From Nonlabens sp. (GTDB lineage Bacteria > Bacteroidota > Bacteroidia > Flavobacteriales > Flavobacteriaceae): a DNA stretch of 11,552 bases. The notes under the pieces are model-generated. The model worked only from the letters and a program-made list of their open reading frames with translations. It was not told where the DNA came from and searched no databases. The position numbers and the translations under genes were made by a program. The DNA lies in assembly GCA_023301395.1 (NCBI GenBank), contig JALZUY010000032.1, positions 1 to 11,552 on the forward strand, in the 5' to 3' direction. Shown piece by piece: positions 6,046-11,552 of the stretch. Every line of letters begins with the position of its first letter. Within the stretch, counting starts at the first letter, position 1.

Positions 6046-7110
6046 ATGATTAAAACAGATATTCTTATAATAGGTGCCGGTCCTACTGGATTATTTACCG
6101 TTTTTGAAGCAGGATTACTCAAGTTAAAATGTCACTTAATAGACGCATTACCGCAAGCTGGTGGACAGTGCAGTGAACTGTATCCCAAAAAACCTATTTA
6201 TGATATTCCTGGTTTTCCAGAAGTACTCGCAGGTGATTTAGTAGATAATTTAATGGAGCAAATTAAGCCGTTTCAACCAGGTTTTACACTAGGTGAACGT
6301 GCTGAAGATATAGAGAAACTTGAAGATGGAACTTTTATAGTCACTACTAATAAAGGAACTAAACATCATGCAAATGCTGTTGCTATTGCTGGTGGATTAG
6401 GGTCTTTTGAACCTCGTAAACCAGTAATTGATGGTCTAGCTGCTTTTGAAGATCATGGTGTTGCTTACATGATTAAAGATCCAGAAGTCTACCGTGATAA
6501 GAGAGTCGTAATTGCTGGTGGTGGCGATAGTGCTCTAGACTGGTCTATTTTTCTTGCAAATGTTGCTCAAGAAGTAACTCTCGTTCATAGACGAGCAGAG
6601 TTCCGTGGTGCGCTGGATAGCGTAGAAAAAGTACAAGACCTAGTAACACAAGATAAGATTAACCTCATCACACCTGCTGAGGTGACTGATATAAAAGGAA
6701 ATGGGAAAGTAGAATCTGTAACTATAACGGTACATGATGAGACTAAGCGTTTTCAAGAAATAGAATGTGATGCATTTATTCCGTTATTTGGATTATCACC
6801 TAAGTTAGGACCTATTGCAAATTGGGGACTAGAAATTGAGAAAAACGCCATCAAAGTAGATAATACACTAGATTATCAGACTAATATTTCTGGAATATAT
6901 GCCATAGGAGACGTTAATACTTATCCAGGAAAATTGAAACTCATTCTTTGTGGTTTTCATGAAGCAACATTAATGTGTCAAAGTGTTTACAAACGCATGA
7001 ATCCAAATAAGAAATATGTGCTTAAGTATACTACAGTAGGTGGAATAGATGGTTTTGACGGTTCACGTAAAGAGGCAGAAAAAGCAGTGATCAAAAAGAT
7101 AGACGCTTAA
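6046..7110 (+). CDS. Ferredoxin-NADP(+) reductase, thioredoxin-reductase-like type
   Basis: A 354-residue FAD enzyme predicted to move electrons between NADPH and the ferredoxin encoded next to it. Visible motifs are the N-terminal FAD-binding GAGPTG (10-15), the NADPH-binding GGGDSA (158-163) with HRR (181-183) nearby for the 2'-phosphate, and the C-terminal FAD motif ending in GDVNTYPGKLKL (288-299). The redox CxxC of thioredoxin reductases is absent, which places it with the YumC-like ferredoxin/flavodoxin-NADP reductases. The C-terminal extension (KYTTVGGIDGFDG) fits the segment that covers the flavin in this group. Its stop overlaps the ferredoxin start (TAATG). The electron acceptor, such as an Fe-S assembly, desaturase or sulfite-reduction system, is not encoded in the window. 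Confidence 0.9.
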   Translation: MIKTDILIIGAGPTGLFTVFEAGLLKLKCHLIDALPQAGGQCSELYPKKPIYDIPGFPEVLAGDLVDNLMEQIKPFQPGFTLGERAEDIEKLEDGTFIVTTNKGTKHHANAVAIAGGLGSFEPRKPVIDGLAAFEDHGVAYMIKDPEVYRDKRVVIAGGGDSALDWSIFLANVAQEVTLVHRRAEFRGALDSVEKVQDLVTQDKINLITPAEVTDIKGNGKVESVTITVHDETKRFQEIECDAFIPLFGLSPKLGPIANWGLEIEKNAIKVDNTLDYQTNISGIYAIGDVNTYPGKLKLILCGFHEATLMCQSVYKRMNPNKKYVLKYTTVGGIDGFDGSRKEAEKAVIKKIDA

Positions 7111-7433
7111 TGGAGCAAGATGTAAATATTACCATTATCGATAGAGAAGGCGTGGAGCATATCGTTCAGGCACCTACAGATATGAACATGAATCTCATGG
7201 AGGTTTGCAAGGCCTATGAGTTGCCTGTAGAGGCCGTTTGTGGTGGTATGGCTATGTGTGCCACTTGTCAAGTTTATATCAAAAGTGATCACGATTTAAG
7301 CGAGCGCAATCCTGACGAAGAAGCCATGTTATGGGAGGCTTTGCATGTGAAAGATAACAGTCGTCTAGGTTGTCAAATTCCTATTAGTACTGATCTTGAA
7401 GGACTCATTGTTCAATTAGCACCAGAGCAATAA
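7110..7433 (+). CDS. [2Fe-2S] ferredoxin, adrenodoxin type
   Basis: A small soluble electron carrier of 107 residues. Cluster ligands are C44, C50, C53 and C88 in the order C-GGMAM-C-AT-C ... C, the adrenodoxin/ISC-type spacing (C-x5-C-x2-C-x34-C). The acidic stretch between the third and fourth cysteines (DLSERNPDEEAMLWEA) is typical for partner docking. Its ATG overlaps the TAA of the reductase gene by one base, so the two proteins are probably made together and act as a redox pair. An extra cysteine, C33, is outside the ligand pattern. A role in Fe-S cluster assembly is possible, but no isc or suf genes are visible. Confidence 0.93.
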   Translation: MEQDVNITIIDREGVEHIVQAPTDMNMNLMEVCKAYELPVEAVCGGMAMCATCQVYIKSDHDLSERNPDEEAMLWEALHVKDNSRLGCQIPISTDLEGLIVQLAPEQ

Positions 7434-7457
7434 AACTATAAGTTATATTTTAGCACA

Positions 7458-8561
7458 ATGAATAAATGGATTGTTGTGTTGTTTTATCTCGCTTTTGCGA
7501 AAGCGTCTCTAGCACAAACTAAAGAGTATTCAATAACACCTTCTTTTTCAATTGATGTCAATTATTTCTACGGCAATATTCTCAAACATAATCCAGACAT
7601 TTCTCATTTAATTACGGGTCATCCTGAAGGTGTATTATTACGTTACAATAAGCAAACTTATGGAAAGGAAGAATGGCAATCGTTATACGGCTTTCCAGAT
7701 TTTGGATTTACTTTTTCATACCAAGATTTAAAGAATCAATCGCTAGGAGAAGCGCTTGGAGTATATGCACACTATAATTTTTATGCGTTTAATAAGCAAT
7801 TACAATATGGAATAGGAACTGGAGTAGCTTATATGACAAACCCTTATGATGCAGTCACTAATTTTAGAAACGTTGCCTATGGGACACGATTGACCAGCGC
7901 AACTTATATACATGCAAATTATCGCAAGGAAAATTTAATAGGTGCTATAGGTTTTCAAGCTGGGATCACTTTAATTCATTATTCAAACGGAAATATTAAA
8001 GAGCCCAATACTTCTACAAACTCGTTATTGTTTAATGTAGGTTTGAACTGGTCGATCCTGCCAGAAAATCCAACTTATAAAACATGGGACAAACAAAAAT
8101 ATACAGAACCAGTTCATTTAAATATGATGCTACGGCATGGCTGGAATGAAAGTAATACACGTGGTAGCGGGCAATTTCCATTCTATAACTTAAGTTTTTA
8201 TTTAGACAAGCGATTGTCTAAGAAAAGCTCTATCCATGCAGGGACTGAGTTAATGGTTAGTGATTTCTTGAAAGAGCATCGCGATTTTCAAGCAAATAGT
8301 TTTCCTAATAGTGGTATCGACGGTGATGAAGACACTAAAAGAGTAGGTGTTTTTGCAGGTCACGAATTACATATAGGTAAAACAAGTGTGCTTACTTATT
8401 TAGGATATTATATATATGATGAGATAGGATATGGCTCTGCTATATATAATAGAATAGGATTGCAACGCAAACTTAACAATCACTGGATGGCAAGTTTAAC
8501 ACTTAAGTCTCACGGCGCTAGTGCCGAAGCATTAGGTATAGGAATAGGATATCGATTATGA
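7458..8561 (+). CDS. Acyloxyacyl hydrolase / PagL-like lipid A 3-O-deacylase, outer-membrane beta-barrel
   Basis: A 367-residue protein predicted to be exported to the outer membrane and remove an acyl chain from lipid A. The signal peptide is short (MNKWIVVLFYLAFAKASLA, likely cleaved before Q20). The body is rich in alternating aromatic/glycine beta-strands. The stretch LIHYSNGNIKEPN (172-184) fits the PagL catalytic His-x-Ser motif (H174, S176), and it is preceded by GIGTGVAYMTNPYD, typical of the family. I cannot place the PagL catalytic acid by eye. The protein is about twice the length of classical PagL, as flavobacterial members often are. The signal peptide contains a copy of the palindromic repeat. 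The ATG lies 24 bases after the ferredoxin stop. Its stop overlaps the next start by 4 bases. Confidence 0.72.
   Translation: MNKWIVVLFYLAFAKASLAQTKEYSITPSFSIDVNYFYGNILKHNPDISHLITGHPEGVLLRYNKQTYGKEEWQSLYGFPDFGFTFSYQDLKNQSLGEALGVYAHYNFYAFNKQLQYGIGTGVAYMTNPYDAVTNFRNVAYGTRLTSATYIHANYRKENLIGAIGFQAGITLIHYSNGNIKEPNTSTNSLLFNVGLNWSILPENPTYKTWDKQKYTEPVHLNMMLRHGWNESNTRGSGQFPFYNLSFYLDKRLSKKSSIHAGTELMVSDFLKEHRDFQANSFPNSGIDGDEDTKRVGVFAGHELHIGKTSVLTYLGYYIYDEIGYGSAIYNRIGLQRKLNNHWMASLTLKSHGASAEALGIGIGYRL
7490..7505. repeat. Interspersed palindromic repeat, copy 3, inside a signal-peptide coding region
   Basis: CGCTTTTGCGAAAGCG is identical to the copy at 1261-1276. Read in frame it gives AFAKA (residues 12-16) in the hydrophobic part of the signal peptide, in the same reading phase as the copy in metX. 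Confidence 0.8.
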
Positions 8562-9304
8562 GGATAGTTTATATATTCATATTAATAATAGTTATGACAA
8601 GTTGTGATTCTGTAAAGAGTCCAGATTGTTTTCAAAGCTCTGGTGATAATACTATTCATGAAATTACTGTTTCTAGCTTTAATAAAATAGTGGTAAATGA
8701 AGGCATTATTTTACAAATTGAACAAGGTGCTATTCAAAGAATAGTTGTTGAAACAGGAGAAAATTTAATCAACGATATTGAGGTTCTAGTGGTAGAAAGT
8801 GAGTTGATTCTTAAAAATAATAATAACTGTAATCTTGTGCGAGACTATGGTTTAACGACCATTACAGTTACTGTTCCAGACTTAAAAGAATTACGAAGCA
8901 GTACAGGATTTGATATAAGGTCAATAGGTGTTTTAAGCTTTGATGAACTGACTCTGTATTCAGAGAGTTTTCAATCTGACTTTAATAGTTCTGGGGATTT
9001 TTACTTGAGCTTAGATGTGGAACGTTTACGTATAGTGAGTAATAATATTAGTAATTTTCATTTGAGCGGTCAGGTTCAAAATGCGATCCTAGAATGGTTT
9101 TCTGGAGATGGTCAGTTATTTGCTCAAGAGTTGGAAATTCAAAACGCTCAAATTTATCATCGAGGAACTCATAACTGGCAAGTTGATGTAAAACAAAACA
9201 TCGCCGGTAGCATAGAAAGCTACGGCGATGTGATATTGGAATCTGCTCCAGTTTCTGTGAATGTTCAAGAAACCTGGCAAGGCAGATTGATAATTAAGAA
9301 CTAG
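8558..9304 (+). CDS. Head-GIN (DUF2807) domain lipoprotein
   Basis: A 248-residue predicted lipoprotein. The N-terminus MRIVYIFILIIVMTSCDS is a lipoprotein signal with a lipobox ending in C16 (MTSC). The remainder fits the DUF2807 'head GIN' family, a right-handed beta-helix-like fold: FNKIVVNEGIILQIEQG near 41-57, the TVTVPDLKELRSSTGFDIRSIG block, then strand-turn repeats (LTLYSESFQSDFNSSGDF, LRIVSNNISNFHLSG) and a terminal VNVQETWQGRLIIKN. It is probably anchored in the cell envelope. No enzyme motif is visible and the family's role is unknown, although adhesion has been suggested. It overlaps the upstream deacylase gene (ATGA), so the two are likely co-expressed. Its stop directly abuts the end of the convergent DUF2911 gene. 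Confidence 0.8.
   Translation: MRIVYIFILIIVMTSCDSVKSPDCFQSSGDNTIHEITVSSFNKIVVNEGIILQIEQGAIQRIVVETGENLINDIEVLVVESELILKNNNNCNLVRDYGLTTITVTVPDLKELRSSTGFDIRSIGVLSFDELTLYSESFQSDFNSSGDFYLSLDVERLRIVSNNISNFHLSGQVQNAILEWFSGDGQLFAQELEIQNAQIYHRGTHNWQVDVKQNIAGSIESYGDVILESAPVSVNVQETWQGRLIIKN
9199..9230. repeat. Strong intragenic hairpin in the GIN lipoprotein gene
   Basis: CATCGCCGGTAGC (9199-9211) pairs with GCTACGGCGATG (9219-9230) over 12 bp with a single bulged G and a 7-nt loop. It is unusually GC-rich for this window and lies about 70 bases before the stop codon. No T run follows on either strand. Confidence 0.7.
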
Positions 9305-9904
9305 TTATTGAAGTACAATAGGCATCTCTGCTCTGTAAGTTCCCCATCCTATTTTTAAGTGAACCGTATTGTCTTTATTAGGTGAGTATAATGAGATACT
9401 TAACTTTTCTAAGCTCTTTGAATCTTTAGTAACTGGAATAGTAACTGTTGCGATATCAAGTTCTGGCTTGTGACTATAGTTTCCCCATCCATCATTTTCT
9501 GTGTTGATGTGAACAGTCCATTCATTCTCAGTTGGTATAATTACGATTGAATAACGACCAGCTTTGATCATCTTTCCACCTATCATAGCATCTTTAAGAA
9601 GTAATAGCTCCGTGCTTTCATTTGCACCTACACGCCATGCTTTGCCTAATTTTGTGATTCCGTCTTTGCGATTATCTGTAGTACGGAAAATGCTACGGTC
9701 ATTTAAAGAAGGTCTTCCATATAACACACGTATTTGTGGTTCAAGAGCCATTTTTTGCTCTTCAGTTTTTGCAAACTGTCTTTTAGCAGCATCGGCTGGG
9801 AAAAAAGCAGCATCCATAGGACTCTTGTCCATTTTAGCAAAATCTTGAGCGTAAAGGTTACCACTCATTAAGGCAACCGCTAGAATTAAAAGTAATTTTT
9901 TCAT
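9305..9904 (-). CDS. Secreted DUF2911-domain protein
   Basis: A 199-residue exported protein of unknown function. It has a signal peptide MKKLLLILAVALMSGNLYA, probably cleaved before Q20. DUF2911 hallmarks follow: LYGRPSLNDRSIF (61-73), KAWRVGANESTEL (88-100), AGRYSIVIIPTENEWTV (about 115-131), and a C-terminal half ending LKIGWGTYRAEMPIVLQ. The family is common in Bacteroidetes and predicted periplasmic, with no assigned reaction. The gene is convergent with the GIN lipoprotein gene with no intervening base, so transcripts probably overlap or share a termination region. A -7 box (TACCTTTG) lies just upstream, so it appears to be a separate transcription unit from truA. Confidence 0.9.
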   Translation of the reverse strand: MKKLLLILAVALMSGNLYAQDFAKMDKSPMDAAFFPADAAKRQFAKTEEQKMALEPQIRVLYGRPSLNDRSIFRTTDNRKDGITKLGKAWRVGANESTELLLLKDAMIGGKMIKAGRYSIVIIPTENEWTVHINTENDGWGNYSHKPELDIATVTIPVTKDSKSLEKLSISLYSPNKDNTVHLKIGWGTYRAEMPIVLQ

Positions 9905-9922
9905 GGTTTTTTATTTAGATTT

Positions 9923-9930
9923 CAAAGGTA
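9923..9930 (-). promoter_or_regulatory. Bacteroidetes -7 box for the DUF2911 gene (TACCTTTG)
   Basis: The minus strand reads TACCTTTG, a perfect TAnnTTTG match 18 bases before the ATG, predicting a very short leader. The nearest upstream TTG (9948-9946) is only 15 bases away, slightly short for a -33 element. Confidence 0.5.
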
Positions 9931-9952
9931 GAAGGAAAGAGTCCCCAAAATA

Positions 9953-10750
9953 TCACGATTCACTTTTCCTTAACTCCATACGGTAAAGTATTAATCCGCT
10001 GGCTGGTGCAATATGGGATAGATGGATTTTCTTACTTCCATCTAGTGTTTCTTTAAACTCTTCTAGTGTGATTTTATGCATTCCTAGGTCAAAAAGAGAA
10101 CCCATCATTAAACGCACTTGGTGTCTTTTAAAACCCATTCCTGTAACTCTAAAAGCAAAACTCTGCTCTGGGAAAAAGTTTGCGGTAAACAAAGTGTTTA
10201 CTTCTATATAACAAGAATTTACCGTGCTCACGGTATCTGTAGTATCAGATGGTTTATAAGTGTAGGACCAAAAATCGTGTGTGCCTTTAAAAAGTAAAGC
10301 AGCCTCTTGCATTAAAGGAATATCTAGTTCGGTTTTCATATACACCATTAAGGATGCGCAAAAAGGATGAAATTTTTCTCCATGAGAGAATAAATAAATA
10401 TATTCCTTCTCTTTAGGATGTTGAATCACATTAAAAGTAGCGGTAGTTTCTTCTATGGCCAGTGCTCTTATGTCACTAGGTAAATTAAGATTAAAGTCGA
10501 TCAAGAACGTATCGAGATTTAAAGCTTGATCATCTAAGAATAATTCAATCACCGTTTCATTTACAGAAACTCTCGCGTCAGTTCTACCAGCAGCGAGGAC
10601 TTTAAAATTGGGATGATCAAGAACAAATCGTAGAGTGCGTTTCACCATTTTCTCTACGGTTGGAACATCAGGCTGTTTTTGCCAGCCATGAAAACGGAAT
10701 CCTAGATACTGTAACTTGATGAGGTAATAAAGGCGTTGCGGTTTTTGCAT
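9953..10750 (-). CDS. truA: TruA-family tRNA pseudouridine synthase, divergent paralogue type
   Basis: Predicted to convert uridines to pseudouridine in tRNA; classical TruA acts at positions 38-40 of the anticodon arm. The 265-residue length matches TruA. Family features are LQYLGFRFHGWQKQ near the N-terminus (13-26), the catalytic-loop motif AGRTDA with Asp58, THDFWSYTYKPSD in the middle and RVTGMGFKRHQVRLMMGSL near the C-terminus. The catalytic Asp is kept, but the usual AGRTDAGVHA reads AGRTDARVSV here, so Gly becomes Arg and His becomes Ser. It may be a second, specialised TruA homologue of the kind found in Bacteroidetes, and target positions are uncertain. I start it at ATG 10750. A TTG two codons upstream is possible but unsupported. 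Confidence 0.82.
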   Translation of the reverse strand: MQKPQRLYYLIKLQYLGFRFHGWQKQPDVPTVEKMVKRTLRFVLDHPNFKVLAAGRTDARVSVNETVIELFLDDQALNLDTFLIDFNLNLPSDIRALAIEETTATFNVIQHPKEKEYIYLFSHGEKFHPFCASLMVYMKTELDIPLMQEAALLFKGTHDFWSYTYKPSDTTDTVSTVNSCYIEVNTLFTANFFPEQSFAFRVTGMGFKRHQVRLMMGSLFDLGMHKITLEEFKETLDGSKKIHLSHIAPASGLILYRMELRKSES

Positions 10751-10753
10751 GTG

Positions 10754-10798
10754 CAAAGATGGGATATTTCTAATTTATGATATTAATACGTATCTTTG
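10754..10798. repeat. Inverted repeat CAAAGAT/ATCTTTG between truA and the antitoxin
   Basis: CAAAGAT (10754-10760) and ATCTTTG (10792-10798) form 7-bp arms 31 bases apart. The right arm is inside the -7 box of the toxin-antitoxin operon, so the pair could be an autoregulatory binding site. With arms this short it could also be chance. Confidence 0.3.
10791..10798 (+). promoter_or_regulatory. Bacteroidetes -7 box for the toxin-antitoxin operon (TATCTTTG)
   Basis: TATCTTTG is a perfect TAnnTTTG match, 17 bases before the antitoxin ATG at 10816. An in-frame ATG at 10777 lies upstream of this box, which supports the later start. No clear TTG is seen at -33. Confidence 0.55.
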
Positions 10799-10815
10799 AT
10801 TTAAAGACACGTGTA

Positions 10816-11082
10816 ATGAAAACTAAGTTAACGCTCACTATCGAGAAAGCTGTTATAGAACAGGCTAAGCAATATGCAAAAGATACAGGACAAAGTTTGT
10901 CAGAGTTGATACAGAGTTATCTTAATCGCTTAACTGTTGAAAGAATTAATCTCAAAGAAAATGAAGTAGCTGAGGAGCCCAGTAAGTATCGTAAAATGTC
11001 AGGAATTATTAAATCAGATTTAGATCCCGTAAAAGACCGAGATAAAATAAGAGACATAAGAATTGAAAAGTATATGCGATGA
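10816..11082 (+). CDS. DUF6364-family antitoxin (ribbon-helix-helix-like)
   Basis: An 88-residue protein predicted to be the antitoxin of the PIN toxin that follows. The N-terminal stretch KLTLTIEKAVIEQAKQYAK, then GQSLSELIQSYLNRL (residues 3-37), matches DUF6364, a small ribbon-helix-helix-like fold expected to bind DNA. The charged C-terminal half (about 40-88, ending DKIRDIRIEKYMR) is probably the toxin-binding part, becoming ordered on the partner. The stop overlaps the toxin start (ATGA), typical of toxin-antitoxin pairs. I start at ATG 10816 because the family begins just before KTKLTLTI and because the -7 box at 10791-10798 lies downstream of the alternative ATG at 10777. It likely represses its own promoter with the toxin. 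Confidence 0.85.
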   Translation: MKTKLTLTIEKAVIEQAKQYAKDTGQSLSELIQSYLNRLTVERINLKENEVAEEPSKYRKMSGIIKSDLDPVKDRDKIRDIRIEKYMR

Positions 11083-11480
11083 TCTTATTTGTGGATGTAA
11101 ATGTAATTATTGACCTTTTTCTGGAACGTGAGCCGTTTGTGGAGAATGCTATACGTTTATTTGAAAATATTGATTCAGAAAAATGGAAATTATATACCAG
11201 TGATAATGCCATCACAACAGCTTATTATTACTTAGAGAAAGCAACTGATGATAAGTACGCTAAGCAAACCATAGCTTTGTTTTTGAGTGATATAAATATT
11301 ATTCCAGTCAGCAAAGAAATGCTGGTTAACGCAACTATAAGCAAGATAAAAGACTATGAAGATGCTGTGCAATTCCAGTGTGCAGCTTCTATTACCGGCA
11401 TAGACGGCATTGTGACCAGAAATAAAAAGGATTTTAAATATTCCACCATTCCAGTTTTTACTCCAGAGGAAGTGTTGTGA
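11079..11480 (+). CDS. PIN-domain ribonuclease toxin (VapC-like)
   Basis: A 133-residue PIN-domain protein, predicted to be a metal-dependent RNase that inhibits growth when free of its antitoxin. The N-terminal strand MILFVDVNVIIDLFLEREPF carries D6 and D12 in the PIN DxNvxxDl motif. Later acidic residues are E94 and D95 in DYEDAVQFQCA (92-102) and D109 in IDGIVTRNKKDF (108-119), a very typical PIN C-terminal motif. The usual mid-domain Glu after the second strand is not obvious (TSDNAITTAYYYLEK), so E53 or another residue may serve. The ATG overlaps the antitoxin stop. The target RNA cannot be told from sequence. Confidence 0.88.
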   Translation: MILFVDVNVIIDLFLEREPFVENAIRLFENIDSEKWKLYTSDNAITTAYYYLEKATDDKYAKQTIALFLSDINIIPVSKEMLVNATISKIKDYEDAVQFQCAASITGIDGIVTRNKKDFKYSTIPVFTPEEVL

Positions 11481-11507
11481 TTTTTTAGAAATGTTATTGC
11501 CTACTCT

Positions 11508-11552
11508 TTACTCACCAGTCAATTCCTGAAACATAGTCTCAAGATTTTTATT
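11508..11552 (-). CDS. C-terminal end of a minus-strand gene, possibly an ABC-transporter ATPase
   Basis: Only 14 codons plus the stop (TAA at 11510-11508) are inside the window, giving NKNLETMFQELTGE at the C-terminus. LE-x-M/I-F-x-x-LTG is a common ending of ABC transporter ATP-binding subunits, which is the sole basis for the guess. It is convergent with the PIN toxin gene, with 27 bases between their stop codons. Confidence 0.4.
   Translation of the reverse strand, partial: NKNLETMFQELTGE

Noticed and set aside
7107..7292. Minus-strand frame over the ferredoxin gene
   Set aside because: Antisense to the conserved cluster-ligand region of the ferredoxin, so a shadow frame.
9564..9848. 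Plus-strand frame opposite the DUF2911 gene
   Set aside because: The minus-strand protein has clear DUF2911 motifs and a signal peptide. The plus frame has nothing recognisable.
10777..10815. Earlier ATG for the antitoxin
   Set aside because: It lies upstream of the -7 promoter box at 10791-10798 and adds residues outside the DUF6364 region.
11009..11215. Minus-strand frame across the toxin-antitoxin overlap
   Set aside because: Shadow of the antitoxin and PIN toxin genes.
1..11552. CRISPR arrays, insertion sequences, integrase or phage genes, rRNA or tRNA genes
   Set aside because: I found no regularly spaced repeats, transposase-like proteins or recognisable stable RNA genes in the window.

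Overview
The window looks like chromosomal DNA from a marine-type member of the Flavobacteriaceae (Bacteroidetes). The basis is a low-GC sequence, AT-rich start regions without clear Shine-Dalgarno sites, several TAnnTTTG (-7) promoter boxes, Bacteroidetes-typical families (DUF2911, head-GIN/DUF2807 lipoprotein, flavobacterial acyloxyacyl hydrolase, DUF6364 antitoxin), and a short palindrome, CGCTTTTGCGAAAGCG, present three times. Genus-level placement is inference.

Layout. (1) 1-1250 (-): metK, S-adenosylmethionine synthetase, cut by the window edge only a few residues before its C-terminus. (2) 1251-1866: a 616-bp divergent intergenic region holding two RNA leaders. The metK side carries a candidate three-way-junction RNA (1396-1323) followed by a terminator-like hairpin with a U run (1317-1282); I do not recognise it as a known class. 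The other side carries a clear SAM-I (S-box) riboswitch (1635-1737). (3) 1867-5244 (+): methionine operon metY (O-acetylhomoserine sulfhydrylase), metX (homoserine O-acetyltransferase), hom (homoserine dehydrogenase), tightly packed. Together they convert aspartate semialdehyde to homoserine, O-acetylhomoserine and homocysteine. MetK later turns methionine into SAM, the ligand of the S-box. (4) 5286-5696 (+): an Rrf2-family regulator with an IscR-like cysteine cluster. (5) 5697-6045: a 349-bp gap with a long nested hairpin and a small inverted repeat over a promoter-like site. (6) 6046-7433 (+): ferredoxin-NADP reductase and an adrenodoxin-type [2Fe-2S] ferredoxin with overlapping stop/start, probably an electron-transfer pair. 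(7) 7458-9304 (+): an outer-membrane PagL-like lipid A deacylase and a head-GIN lipoprotein with overlapping stop/start. (8) 9305-10750 (-): a secreted DUF2911 protein and a divergent TruA pseudouridine synthase. (9) 10816-11480 (+): a DUF6364/PIN toxin-antitoxin pair. (10) 11508-11552 (-): the last 14 codons of what may be an ABC-transporter ATPase.

Most of the window is ordinary metabolic and housekeeping DNA. The parts most worth a second look are the metK leader RNA, a possible expression platform for the S-box (two 15-base segments that pair right up to the metY start codon), the palindromic repeat that is translated as AFAKA in two unrelated proteins, and the structured gap between the Rrf2 gene and the reductase.
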